Shown: positions 36,101-48,315 of the stretch, piece after piece
Numbering within the stretch: the stretch's first letter is position 1
Layout: each line of letters opens with the position of its first letter
Source: Gonapodya prolifera JEL478
Lineage: Eukaryota > Monoblepharomycota > Monoblepharidomycetes > Monoblepharidales > Gonapodyaceae
Assembly: GCA_001574975.1 (NCBI GenBank)
Contig: KQ965740.1
Coordinates: 691,524-755,523, forward strand
Direction: 5' to 3'
DNA length: 64,000 nucleotides
Made by a program: the position numbers and the translations under genes
The notes under the pieces: model-generated
What the model was told of the DNA's origin: nothing
Database searches by the model: none
The model's input: only the letters and a program-made list of their open reading frames with translations

Positions 36101-36309
36101 CCAAGCTCTCGCGGCCTGTGAAAAACGACGGAGTGTCCTCCGCGGTTGAAGCAGGGACTGGTGACGCGAGTGGAGTGTCCGCACCTAGGGCGATAGGAGG
36201 AGTCTGTGGCCCGGACGCGGCGAGAGTGACGCTCGATGTGCGGTCCAGGGAGAAGAAGTCCAGGTTGGTGGCGTCGCTCGTTTTGAAGAGAAGTGTTGGG
36301 TTTGTGTGA
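33110..36309 (-). CDS. Long coiled-coil protein of unknown function
   Basis: No family recognised. The N-terminal third is Ser/Thr/Pro-rich (TNLDFFSLDRTSSVTLAASG, then DYFSLERRGTITASRRRSA). The central exons (about 34.1-35.6 kb) form heptad-rich coiled coils: LEAEKAILEAKLRKGQLAV, ERLLAKINHLRIENRELGNR, VKALQDRIAQLLAERKTVDE, EDLIARLRNKSDEASYLRGL, and similar. The C-terminal 200 residues are disordered and phosphosite-like (SPPRRPAPQ, SRSFSVSPPRQPD, SGSRDRTPPR), ending GDGVPK. At least six exons. Such an architecture suits a cytoskeletal, polarity or septum scaffold, but that is inference only. The first exon and start codon are unresolved; an acceptor CCACAG at about 36310 suggests upstream coding or a leader. 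The gene is divergent from the ubiquitin-ZZ gene. Confidence 0.6.
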
Positions 36310-36691
36310 AGCCTGTGGCAAGGTCGGTGACACCATTTCTCATTCTAAACCAGCGTTCTTTTTCATTTTCTTGTCTTCCCTTGATCTCCTTCCTTTATTT
36401 TCTTGTTCTGTGCGTTGTAATATTTGCTTTTTGGAGAGGAAGGCATAACATGACTTGCTCGCCTCTGAGGGTAATTGAGGCGGCGACTCAAAGAGAATGT
36501 CGTGCATCAGCAGAGAGCGGCAGGAAGGATACTCTGTGACTAGATAGGTTCTATCTCCTTCTTCAAAACAACCTCCCAAAGTTGAAAAAAAGGAGAAGGC
36601 CACTGCCTGCCACCTGCGGCCACCAGACCGCCCACAGCAGCCCTCTCTCCCCCCTCTTCACGCTCTTCTCTTACCGTCGACGCAGCGTGCG

Positions 36692-37999
36692 ATGGTGTCA
36701 TCGACAGTTCGCTACAGGCCGCAGCTCGCTCCACGCACACTCAAGTCGCAGTCCGCAACACACGACCATTCGGACCCCGTCGCATTCTTCACGGTCGAAG
36801 TCCTGTTCAAGGAGTAAGAGCAACTCCCGACTATGTATGCGAGAGAAACGTGGTGTGCTTACTTCGCGGAATCAACCTGTGCAAAACACACCACCCCCGA
36901 AACACACCAATAACAGCAATATCGCCTATAAAGAAGGAGCCTACAAGGTCCGCTGCTGCTCAAAAACTACGTGCGAATTGTTGCTTAAGAAGCTTGCAGA
37001 AAATGTGGAAGTCTCTTGGAGTGAGTTGCAAGATCAGTCACGCTTGTTGAAGGTTGGAACTGCCGCACAACGATTCACCGAATGTTTCCCTCTTTCAATT
37101 CATCGCTCTGCGTGAATCCACACTGATTCAGCCGATCTAAATGCTTCGATTGCTTCGTCGGGGGAGAAACTCTTGTCAAGTGACCGCCTAACCTCGAACA
37201 ACATCAAGCTTAGCGTGAAACGTGATCGCGAGGTATCGCATTTTACCTCAAGTGGTACCACTTCACAGTCGGTTGCTGTCACAACACTGACGGGCAAGCT
37301 AGTTACGGTGCAGGCCCCTGCAGTTGACCCAGCCCAGCGCAATCCCCTCGTAGGGGGAATGAGAGTGTTTGTGCGAACGCTGACAGGAAAGGCAATTACG
37401 ATCTACGTCAATCCGAGCTCTACCACCGAGGATATTAAGTACAAAATCCAAGCGACAGAAGGGATACCCCCAGATCAACAACGCCTCATTTTCGCTGGAA
37501 GGCAACTCGAAGATGGGAGAACCATGGCCGACTACAACATTACACCCGAGTGCACTATGCATCTTGTGCTTCGCCTGAGAGGAGGAATGGTGCGAGCAAA
37601 GACACATGGCAAAGATCGACAAATCGCTCATCACCAGCTTTATAGTATATGCCCTCGTCAGGACGCGTTGAGTTCGACGCGCTCCCAATGGACCCCCGTG
37701 CAGAATCTCCACACGTCGGAATTCGCTGTGACAACTGTGGAGCCGTTGACTTTAGTGGCCCACGATATAAATGCACAGAATGTGTCGATTATGATCTTGT
37801 GAGTTTTACATTGGTTTCCCCCAGAGCAGCCACTTTCGCCTAAACTGCAGTTCACCTTCCCGTTCAGTGCTCGTCATGCGAGGAGCATTCTGACATTTTT
37901 CACCCTCTCGAACACCCTCTGGTCAAAATTGCCACGCCCAACGCGCTTCCTCAGATCTTCGAAGGAGCGAAGTACAAATCTACCTGGGATGAGGAGTGA
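36692..37999 (+). CDS. Ubiquitin-ZZ zinc finger fusion protein
   Basis: Five exons (36692-36813, 36917-37020, 37132-37589, 37646-37798, 37868-37999) join in phase to 322 codons. Residues about 32-115 (FFTVEVLFK to NIKLSVK) may form a divergent beta-grasp. Residues 152-227 are a full ubiquitin ([39 protein letters not shown]) retaining L8, I44, V70 and the Gly-Gly, but with Arg at 6 and 48, Thr at 33 and Pro at 63; lysines 11, 27 and 29 remain. After GG comes Met, a spacer, and a ZZ zinc finger (residues 256-295) with ligands C256, C259, C271, C274, C280, C283, H291 and H295. ZZ fingers bind N-terminal or histone-tail peptides. Cleavage after GG would free a modified ubiquitin plus a ZZ protein; otherwise it is an integral domain, as in autophagy- or proteasome-linked adaptors. 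Confidence 0.85.
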
Positions 38000-38235
38000 G
38001 AGGGAAGATTGTCTTACTTGCTATCGGAGAGGTGTTGTTCTTGCCTGCTTGTCGAACAGATGGTAGGAAGGGGCAATGGTGGCGTGCAAGCATGAATTTT
38101 TCAAATGCAAACTCGTTGTATTCCTTCACCGATTGAAAATCGTACTGGAAAAAGGGTGGTGGGGGGGGGAAAAATAGGTCCAAATTTGGAACCTTGAGCG
38201 GGTTCCGTCACGGAACCTCACGGGTGATCGCTATA

Positions 38236-41200
38236 ATGCCCACGACCTCTGATCCTTCAGAGGCCTCCGAAACAACTGGTCTGCTCGGTGGTACACCCGA
38301 TGCCACGTCGAACAGCCGCCGTGTTTGGTCTCTCGGCCACCCACGGCCGTCCCTCGAGGATGTGGAAGACGAAGGGCCTGAGGGGGAGCCCGAAGAGGGC
38401 TTATGGCCCACCATTCGGAAAGTCGCCACGAGGCGGGCGTACAGACAGGTCAGGATTGTGATTGTCCTGGTGGCCATGGCGGTTGGTCTCCTCATCGGTG
38501 GGTTCGTGGTGCAAACGCTCACTGCGGCAGCAAAATGATTTAATCTGGACCTCACGACGGGTGCAAAGCTGGGTCGATAGTAATTTTTCGGAAGGCGAAA
38601 GCGATGTCAGCCCATCGCCGGCCGCTGTGGAGTAGACTCCGGCTTCCCTCCTCGGTTGTAAGTGACCGAGTCAACACAAATCGACATGGAAACGATTGGA
38701 TAACTTTGGTATCCTTAGATCCCTTTGCACTATGATTTGGATTTCTACACTGACTTGAAAAACTTCGAGTTTGGGGGCACTGCCACGATCCAACTGACAA
38801 CCCTCGAGGAGACCGACGTCATTGTTTTGAACACCAACTCGCTTCAACTAAGCGATGCCGAGCTGACGACGTGGAGTGGTGCTGACCGCGTTGCCGCACA
38901 AGCTGGTTCCTCTTGGGAGAGCCCACTTTTCAACCAGACAATAGTTCACAACTCGCAAATTGCGTTCAAGCTTGCTGCTCTCCTTCCAGAAGGAGCGAAT
39001 GCAACGATTCGTCTCAAGTACAAGGGTAACCTCACTGACTCTTTAAAGGGGTACTATCGATCCTCATACATTGACGATAATGGCAACAAACGTTGGCTGG
39101 CAAGCACTCAATTTGAAGTAAGTTATACTCGTCTGGTGAAGTACAATATCAGTGTGTGACCCTGGAGATAGTCCACAGATGCTCGAGCAGCGTTTCCGTG
39201 CTTTGATGAGCCGGCGTTCAAAGCCACTTTCAGCGTCTCTATGCACGTTGAAAAGCCATACCACGCCATTTCAAATATGCCCGTGCTATCCGTATCTGAC
39301 TACATACCGGGGAATGGACAATCAGCCCTTCGGAAAGGCGCTTGGAAGACTTACACGTTCCAGGAGAGCCCCAGAATGTCGACCTACTTGGTAGCATTTG
39401 TTACAAGCGAATTTGAGTACATTGAAACGTTGACTCCAAGGGGAACAAAGTGAGTTATGTTGTTGCTGTCATTGAGTCAGTGTAGTAAACTCGAATGTTG
39501 AAGAATCCGAGCATACACCCAGCCCAATCATACCGCCCAGGCCCAATATGCTCTTGATGTTGCCAGAGATGTACTTCCGTACTATGAGGCGATGTACGGA
39601 ATTCCATTCCCTCTCCCGAAGATGGACATGATCGCAGTTCCTGATTTTGCAGGTGAGATCAGAGGAGACCACAAATTGCAGTTTTAGAGTCCATGCGTGA
39701 CCAGATCCCCCTCTTTGTTCCAGCTGGTGCCATGGAAAATTGGGGATTGGTCACGTATCGCGACACGGCGCTCCTTTACGACCCTCAGCTCTCTTCTGCT
39801 TCTGATAAAGAGCGTGTGGCTGTGGTGGTTGCGCATGAGTTTGCTCACATGGTGTGTTAATTTACAAATGTCGAGGTCTTTCCATGCACTCAACATATGC
39901 CGAATTTCAAGTGGACAGGCGACCTTGTGACCATGCAGTGGTGGGACGGTCAGTTCTTGCTTACGCAAATACAACCCCAACCAACACTAATATCGTCAAC
40001 CTACCCAATCTTAACCCTCAAAAACCGCACCCTCCCGACCACCCCAACACTCAGACCTGTGGCTAAATGAAGGCTTTGCAGACTTCATCGAACACATCGG
40101 GACAGATGCCGCCGCAAGAGCAAGCGGCGAGAACTGGCGTATGCAAGACCAGGCTATTGTTGACGCCCAAGTCCCGGCGTTCGACACAGACTCCAGCGCG
40201 TTCACGCATCCCGTTGCTGCCAGTGTCGTTGATCCTGTCGAGATTGATGCTCTGTTCGACGATATTAGCTATGCTAAAGGAAGTTCTCTGATTCGCATGC
40301 TCCGGGCATGGGTGAACGATCTCGGCGGCGATAAGGGAGGAGTTGGGGATGTACCAGATCGTGACTATTTCTTCAGGTAATTTGGCTTGTCCACCACCTC
40401 GAATTCCATCTGTGCCAATTCCTTTCGTTTCTTTCTTGAAAACAGCCGAATGCACGAGTACTTATCATCACACGCTTTTCATAATGCCCGAACAAGTGAG
40501 CTCTGGGAAGCCATGGACCCAACTGGATCTTTTGGAGTCAATGCGACAATGTCGACCTGGAGTGAGTCTTCGCCTTCTTGAAAAGTTGGTTATGGCGTTA
40601 CACTTCACACACTTGAACGTGAACAGCGGATCAGCCAGGCCATCCTGTGGTAACAGTAAATTGGACGTCAGCAACCACTTTCACTGTCCAGCAACAACGA
40701 TACACATTATCACACATCAATGGTGTCCGTCCCGGTGGCCAGCTCTGGACTATTCCGTTCACTTTCGAAATTTTTGACGCGGAAGGCCGTCTTATTCAGA
40801 GTTCCAAAACTCTTTTGCTCTCGGGAAGCGAGCCAGTAGAAATCCAGGTTTCTACTTCTTCGATTCCCATCTCTGCATCAGGATCACTCGTACTCAAGGC
40901 AAACGTCGGACAAACAGGATTCTATCGTGTCGTCTACCCATCTTCTACGTTTTCTTCCATCGCCAAGAACCCATCAGCATTTTCTCTTTCTCCGGCTGAC
41001 CGGACAAGTTTGGTACTTGACGTTTTCGGAGCATCTCTAGGAGGACGTGATGATAATGTTGAGGGCATGTTCGATTTCCTTACTTCTTTACTCGCCAAAG
41101 AGAACGACGTCATTGTGTGGTGGGCAACCTTCTCTCGATTGACTTTCGCATTCTCGCGAAACGGTGCTTGGAATCTTCACCCCGGTCTTTTCCGACTTCA

Positions 41201-42169
41201 GAAGTGGACTGCCAAAATTGTCAAGCCTCTTGTTGATACCGTCGGCTGGACCGAAGGCGGAGAACCGAACCACTTAAGGAGTTTGCTCCGCGCTCAAGTT
41301 TTGGCAGTGGCTGTAGCGGCTGGCGAACCCAGCACCGTCGCCGCGGCTCGTAAATTGTTTAAGGACCTCAGGGGCCCTAATCCTCCGACTCTGTCACCAG
41401 AGGTGCTGGACGTAATCTACGGTGCTGAAGTCCTTTAGTGAGTTGTGAATAATTGGACTGTCGCCAACCTAATTGATACCAACTTGCAATGGCAGCGGTG
41501 GGGAGGAAGCATATGAATTTGTGTTCGACCTCTACCGGAAGGCCACCTTTGCCACAGAGAGGCAAAGACTTATCCGTGAGTATGAAGCTGACCTCATGCG
41601 GTCAATGCGAGGTTTTTGTTCACCGGTCTATATCTTCAGGTGCCCTCGCAAAGACCCCAGATCCCCCCCTTATTTCTCGGAATCTTCATCTCATATTTTC
41701 AGATGAAGTCCGCTTGCAAGACAAGGGTTTAGTACTCAGTGTCACCGCATCATCTTCTCTAACTGCGACACTCTTGGTGTGGGATTTCATGAAGGACAAT
41801 TGGTCTTTGTTTTCGAGTCTGGTGAGCAAAAGTAGCTTATTAATTGCAATTTCATTTTCGACTCAACTCCCATTTGAATAGGGCGGATCTGGTCTCGGTA
41901 ATAGGATCGGACAGATTGTCGCCACCATCACGGAGCAGCTACCTTCCGAAGCCTCTGTACTGGATGTGGAACGGTGGTGGAAGCAAGCTCTTCCTGGTGG
42001 AAAGGAGTTCTGTGATACGTTTTCAAATGATGAAGCTTGCACCAGAAAGCTTCCCCCGGGAACGGCGATATTCGTGCAGAAGGGCGCAGAGAAAGCGCGT
42101 GCTCGAATTGAATGGGTTCGAAGATATGGCGATCGCTTAGATTCTTGGTTGAGGGATTTAAAGTTCTAA
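38236..42169 (+). CDS. M1-family zinc aminopeptidase, type II membrane form
   Basis: Removes N-terminal residues from peptides, with the active site in the vacuole/secretory lumen or outside the cell. Exon 1 encodes an acidic cytosolic tail ([11 protein letters not shown]...) and one membrane anchor ([19 protein letters not shown]). A tiny exon near 38630-38657 encodes LRLPSSV, which joins [13 protein letters not shown] as in the canonical RLP..v.P.HYdL start. Then come [26 protein letters not shown] split by an intron from [12 protein letters not shown], and [17 protein letters not shown], giving HEXXH-18-E plus the GAMEN exopeptidase motif. [11 protein letters not shown] follows. The C-terminal ERAP1-like helical domain includes [20 protein letters not shown], and the stop is at 42167-42169. 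Roughly ten exons; the length of about 900 residues fits the family. Confidence 0.9.
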
Positions 42170-42415
42170 TAGAGTCAGTCCTTCTCCCCTCTTGCTTCCA
42201 TCCTTTCTTCCTCGCACGAGAACAAATGTATCGCATTCAAGTGACGTCACCCAACTCGAAGAGGCGTGAGTAATAACACAAAATCACACCTAATACAAAT
42301 TTCAATTCAACATGAAACGCAATGTCTTCTTCGTATGCAACTAATACATGAGTAACTAAGCTTTTTCATTTACATAACTAAAAAACTACTTTTTCAAGTC
42401 CACTGTATGCGAATG

Positions 42416-45400
42416 TTACTTCCATGTAACAGAAAACTCTTGGAGACCGTTAATTTGTAATCCCACAAGCCTCAGGCTTCTTCCACCGCATGACTCCAGT
42501 GTTCCCGAGCGTGAGCTCTCACTCCATTCCCAGTGCGGCGTTGATTGTAGTGGTCCTTCATTTATATTCATCCCAGCAACAGTCACCGTTTGTGGTTTGT
42601 TGAGTATTCCTCCCTCAGGACAACCCAATCCAAGCACCGAAACTTCGCGTACGACAATCGGTTTTGAGTTCTCGCAAAAAGTGCCCTTCCAAACACACTT
42701 TCCAATAGTGCATTCAATGTAGACTTCTGTCATCGATCCTTGATCCACATGGAGACTTTCGCCATCGTCCACATAAAGCCAACCGTTTGCCTTTCCATCG
42801 AGATCAAGAGCAACAAGAATCGAGTATTCACCACGATTAAGTAGCTGCGCAGCTGTTTCGACACTTTGGTGAGGGATGAAGAATTGAGGGATGATGGCCC
42901 CTCCCCGAACATGAAGAGGTATTGTCAAGATGTCAGCCAAAAGTCGAACCCATTGTCCAGACCCATTAGTCAAGTCAGCTCTCTCGCGATGCAGCGCATT
43001 TTCCGAGATACCCGAAAGGAGCACCTCAAAGGTTGCCAGATCGTACCACAGACCACGAGGGAAGTATGCCACTACTTCTCGTGCGTGCTCTTCCAGAACA
43101 GGACTGGGAAGTTGAGAGAGGTAATTAGGGGCTCTCTCCCCGCCGCCGATACCACGAAACTCACCTCACGAGGACGCTGTCGCCTATAAGGAACTGTCTT
43201 TCAATACCGTACGTCTCTGGGTCCTCTTGGTATGACCAAGCGAGTGCCCGAAGCACAAAGTGCCCTTCTTTTGACGCGAAGTGGAGAAGAGTGTACTAAT
43301 CATATCGTTTCGTTAGAAACCAGAAGCAGCGTTATCCCAAGCAAAGTTACCCACGTATAAGGGCATCAATTTATATCGAATGGACATAGCCCTTCTGCTC
43401 GCTTCTGCAACAACTTCCCATCTGAAGGGTTCCTGGTCCTTTGCTTCGATGGTGTTGTGGTTTCTCGAGAAGGGGAAGAAAGCTCCCACTTCCATCCACC
43501 GCGCGCACAGCTCTTCCGAAGCTTCCCCAAGGAATCCACAAATGTCCGGCCCTACCATGGGTATACCGAAGAGCTGGAAGTTGAGGACGCCGGATATAGA
43601 CTGTTGCATCGACTGGAAGGTTGACCAGTTGTCGCCAAGCCAGTGCGCAGCGTGGGAGCCTGGCAAAAGCAGGGGTCAGGCTCCAATTCACTTCATCGCG
43701 ACAATGCTGATAAGAAGGGCGTATCTCACCTGTGCCACTAAACGAAGACCTTGTCAGAATGAATGGCCGCATGTTGGGTCTGATGTCCGTGAGCGCTTTG
43801 CGTGTGGCGATAGCCTCCATATGTCTTCAAAAGTTGAGGCTATCAGTACGCCGCACATTCTTTAAACAGTATCTTACATACCCGTAAAGGCTATGAGCAT
43901 TGAACTCTCTGATTCCACCGTAATGAAGCGCATCAACAGATGCTGGTTGACAGGAATAATCACTTGAAAGTAAAGCTGATCGATCATCATTGTCTTACCT
44001 GTTTTTTCGCTTAAGTCCGCATTCCTCCCAGCGTTGTTAACGCGGTAGTGCGGGCTTGAACTCGAACTCGGTGGTACGGCTTGTGTGTCGTCATCAGAAC
44101 CGATCCTCCTGGGACTCTTAATCACAGGATTTTGGAAACATGATCCTGAGCAAAAGTTTGCTGGTTCATTCCTACCAAAAAAGAATTGAGCGGTCAGTGT
44201 GCTTTCTCAAGATATCCTTCCGACGGGTCAAGTGCTTACATATCGATCCAAAGCCCGTCAACTTCGGCCATCTCCAGCAATCCACGCACTTCTCTTGTCC
44301 ACCAACTGGTTGCGTTGGGATGGAACCAGTCCGGGTACGCAGTATAACCTGGCCACACCAACCCAATCTCGATCGCCGTACCATCAGCATTGCGAATAAA
44401 ACATCCCGCCTTGACGCCCTCCTCATAGGATTTGTACCCCTGCTCGACTTTAATTCCGGGGTCTAAGATGACCACGACGCGTTGTCCGCGGCTGTGCATC
44501 TCATCTAACAATGCCCGGACATCCGATAAAGGAAATCGAATCGGATCAAATGTGAAATCTCGGTACTCTGACATGTAGTCAATGTCGAGGAAGAGAACAT
44601 CAAGAGGGAGTTGATGGTCGCGGAAAGATGAGACAACGGAGCGGGCGGCTGCAATGGACGGGAAACCGTAGCGACTCTAAACACCCAGGATACTGCCTCA
44701 GACAGATATCATTGATATACCCAACATGTAGCGAAGTCGAACCTGCATGTATCCCAGAGCCCAGTACGGTGGCATGGCAGGTCTCCCAACAAGGTCCAAA
44801 TATTGCGACACGACGTCTTGAGGCGTTGGTCCAACAAAGAAATAGAGATCCAGAACTTCTGAATTGGAACGGTATACGAGTGAACCGGACCGTAGAATAA
44901 CATCTGTTGGATGGGAAGAACGAAGGAACTGGTTCCATCGGGAGAGTGAATTTCCCTCCCCCCCCATCGTTCCCAGAGAACAATTACTCACAACACCGTG
45001 CGCTTTCCCGTCTTGAATCTCCATGTAGAACGGGTGCACTCCGTACACGTTCTCTTTGACCGGGCTGGGGGCGTCTCTCGCCCAAAATGCTTGCCTCGTG
45101 TTGTCGGGGTTCCTCCGGAGGGAGTCGACGGTTTCTCCCAAGCCGTAGATTACTGCATCTGATGGCAGCACTGTGGCCAGCTGTAAAAAGTAGGGACTCG
45201 CGACAAGAGGGTAGTCGGGGTTGGAAGTGCTGAAGAGCGGAGTGGAGGAGCCTTTGCGATAAACACTGAAGGCTGTAGGAGCACAAAGGCAGTTGGCGTT
45301 GGCGCATTTCGACTGTATGCTAGAGTGAGAAACTTACAAAACGGATGGGAAGTGAACTTGACCTCATACTGGAGATCTTCTGGCATAAGCGGAGTCTCCA

Positions 45401-46330
45401 TGCCATCCATACCATCCGGCACGATACTTGACGGAATCTCCCAGCTTGTATCGACCAAGTCATCCTCGGTTTGTTTCCTCTGGGAGTCCACTACGAACCC
45501 CTCGTGTCGCTTTCGTGGCGTGTCGGCTCGAGAGTTGACATCGATATGATTTCTTCTGTCCCGCGGACGAACGCGAACGCGAGCGCGTTGCTCTGTTTGA
45601 AACCATACGTCCACCGTTAGAGTCTTGTAATCCTGCCCGTGGACGTTGCAGCGGGGTTCTTGGGCCGTCACTTCGGACACAATGTGACGCGGTGACTTTG
45701 ACGCACTGAATGCGAGCTTGGTAGTGATGAATCAGGGGTCAGTATGAAAAATCAAAGAGTTCAGACACTCCATCTCCCCCACTCACATCGTAGCCGAGAC
45801 AAGGGAGCGGCCGCTTGTAGACACACCACGGACTACTCCTGGTGGTGGATGGAATCCAGCAGCAATCCCGCGCGCGGCATTCGTGTTCGGAAATATCTTG
45901 GCATTGTCATGTGATTTTTCGGGAGGAAAAGTCCGAGTCACCACGACGCCAGAACAGAAAACAAAGGCGCCCTCCCGTATTTTCCCCCATAGAGCGAGAA
46001 AAAACATTCCTCGTCTTACTCACCACTCCAACCACAATCTTCCGCCGTGTCGCGGACCCCTCCTTGCTGAACAACGGGACACCCAGGCTGACCCACATCT
46101 GTAGCTCGCACGCACCACGGCAGACCGCTTCCAGACGCATCGGGTCTCCAGCAGCAGTCGCGAGCGTTGCATTCGTCCGGCTGGATCCCCAAGTACCCGC
46201 ATTCGACGCGAAACTCCGCCGTTACGTTGCGCGGACACGACGCTCCCGCCGATCGCGCTGGCGGTAGAAGAGAAAGGAAAACGAGGCTTGCCTTGACGAG
46301 GGCTTGAAACAGCCCAGCAGGAGGCCTCAT
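42416..46330 (-). CDS. GH31 alpha-glucosidase with two N-terminal trefoil domains, secreted
   Basis: Similar in plan to lysosomal acid alpha-glucosidase; removes terminal alpha-glucose from glycogen, starch or maltose. Met at 46330 starts a signal peptide (ALVKASLVFLSLLPPARSAG). Trefoil 1 is CGYLGIQPDECNARDCCWRP; trefoil 2, in a separate exon (45.79-45.91 kb), is DISEHECRARDCCWIPS followed by SSPWCVYKRPLPCLGYD. The GH31 N-domain includes YGLGETVDSLRRNPDNTRQ. The barrel has RPAMPPYWALGYMQ, VVVILDPGIKVEQGY, the nucleophile motif GLWIDMNEPANFCSG (split by an intron after DM), the acid/base region HWLGDNWSTFQSMQQSI, and AFFPFSRNHN. The C-terminal part has FPRGLWYDL, IPLHVRGGAIIP and a final beta domain ending at 42416. 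At least ten exons. Confidence 0.9.
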
Positions 46331-46786
46331 GGGGGTGGGTTTCGGTGATGAGAAAAGTGGAGCTTCTGCTTTGGACGAGTGAGGAGGAGGGGAGATGGTG
46401 CTGAGTGCCGATGGGAGACGCCGGCGCAACCCGGGCAACCCCAAGTGAACTAAAACCAAGAGCTCACCCACAAAAAACGTAGATCAACGGGATCGGGACT
46501 TTGGGTCCGATGTAACGCCGACTCACGGGCTCATCACTCCGGGACCCACCGACCCACAATTGATACCAATGGAAGGATGACAAAGGTGACACCTGCACCC
46601 CAGTGACAACGCCTATTCTCGGATCGAAAAGCAGCACGATATGCGAGTCCCTGGCACGGTTGGTTCCAAGTCGTAGCGACACAAGCTCCACCAACGCACG
46701 AATGAAAACAGGACCTGTTTATGTACACTGTACACACACTCCACGTATATACACTATTCCGCACTCCCGTACCTCCACCCACCGAC
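46331..46786. other. Intergenic region
   Basis: 5' flank of GH31 and 3' flank of the next minus-strand gene. No supported coding exon. Confidence 0.45.
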
Positions 46787-48160
46787 TCACATCATCTTCT
46801 CCACACCTTTATACTCCCTTATAGGAGTCGAGAACACCACATTACGCGCAAACTTCACGCCGGCTCCCACTGCGTCGGGGCTCTCGTGCTCGTGCTCGTG
46901 CTCCAGGGGGCTCTTTCCTCCCTTATCCGCCGGAGGATGTGCCGCGCGAGCCTCGGGGCTCTGCGCCGCCCCCGCTTCAACCTCAACCTCCCCGCCCGCA
47001 CCGGCACCCTGCACCTCCCCAGAAGCCCTGACGAGCGCGGCGTGCGGCACAGTGCAGTACACGGTCCGCCCCTCGTGCGCGTGGTGCGTCCAGATCGTGA
47101 TGGGGTTGCGGAAGGCCGCGAGGGTTGCCTGTGGTGGTGGTGTCGGTGAGGGGTGGAGTGTAGGTGCGTGCGTGGTGGGTGTGAAGTGTGAGGTGAGAGG
47201 TGTGTGAAAAAAACATTTGAGTGTTTCACTCCGAGCCACAGCCTTCCCCCCACCCCACCCTAACGCACCTCATCAGGCATCCTGGTCAAATCAACCTCAT
47301 CAAACTCCTTCTCGAAGTCCGCCCGCGTCGTCGACTTCCACGTGCGCGTCGACATGTCAGGTGGGGGCGGGGTTAGGTCTTGGCTGTGGTGGGAGGGATG
47401 TTGGTCGTGGTGCGGGGAGAGGGGGGCGAGGGGGGGAGGAGTGGGGGAGGGAAGGAGAGGGAGGGATAGAAGGGGAGGGGGGAGGGAGAAGGTGGGAAAG
47501 GAGGAAAAAAAGTGTGAGAAACAACGCAACCAAAGCCCACCGCGCAAAGCCACCACGGATCGCAAAAAAGGCCATGTCCCCACAACGTCCGTGCTAGTTC
47601 TGTGTCAGTATTCAGCATTCGTGTGTATGTCCCTCAGCTCCTCGCTCCTCGCGCACTCGCGTCAGACGATAGAGAGAGCTACCATCCGCGAAGTCCTCGG
47701 CTTTTCGTCTTGCCCATTCCACGCCACACATTCTCCGCGCCAAACTCACATCGCCCTCTCCAACATCTCCTTCTCCATCCTCGCCCTCCTCACGCCCACT
47801 CTTGGTTCCTTGGCCGCCGCTCCTGCTCCCGTGCCTGCAGCGCCGCCCATCCCCCCGCTGCCTGCCCCCGCGCCGGACCCAGAGCCGAGGCCGAGGATGG
47901 ACCGGGATTGGTCGGATGTGGTTGTGGTGGGTGGGGTGGATTGGGGGGGTGTTGGGGGGTGCAGGAGGTCCTGTTTGGTGGGGGCGCGGGCCAGAGTGTG
48001 AGGAAGTGGGTGAGGCAAGGCTTGACAAGACACGTGCTTCTCGCATATGCGTGTCCCCCCGTGCACGGGAAGAACGGGGTGCTAGTGAGGAGACACCCAC
48101 CTGCCTGCCCTTTTTGGAGATCTTCTCGATGTCGCGTTCGGGGAATCCTACGGCGCGCAT
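46787..48160 (-). CDS. Hypothetical spliced protein
   Basis: Not recognised. Four exons join in phase: MRAVGFPERDIEKISKKGRQ; a Pro/Thr- then Gly/Ala-rich linker ending RRARMEKEMLERA; PPPDMSTRTWKSTTRADFEK to EVDLTRMPDE; and TLAAFRNPITIWTHHAHEGR, TVYCTVPHAALVRAS, a charged low-complexity stretch with HEHEHE, and FSTPIREYKGVEKMM with the stop at 46787. Donors are GTGGGT, GTGAGT and GTGCGT, with acceptors ending CAG. The total is about 230 residues. Phase agreement at all three junctions is the main argument that the gene is real. An acceptor-like CCCCCAG just upstream of the first Met suggests that a 5' exon might be missing. Confidence 0.5.
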
Positions 48161-48315
48161 TTCGACTGGGGGCGTGAACGGGATCAGTCAGTGTGATTTC
48201 AAGGACAGTACAGTGAGTCCAGTCTGTCAGTTTTCGTTTTGCAAAGGCGATTCCAAGGAGATGGAGGCCCTCAGATTCGCTGGGCAGTATGAATCCAATC
48301 TCATCGAATCTCTCA

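Noticed and set aside
47340-47520. G-rich tract as a telomere or structured element
   Set aside because: Irregular GGGAGGG-type purine run inside an intron of the hypothetical gene (its minus strand is the pyrimidine tract); no telomeric unit.
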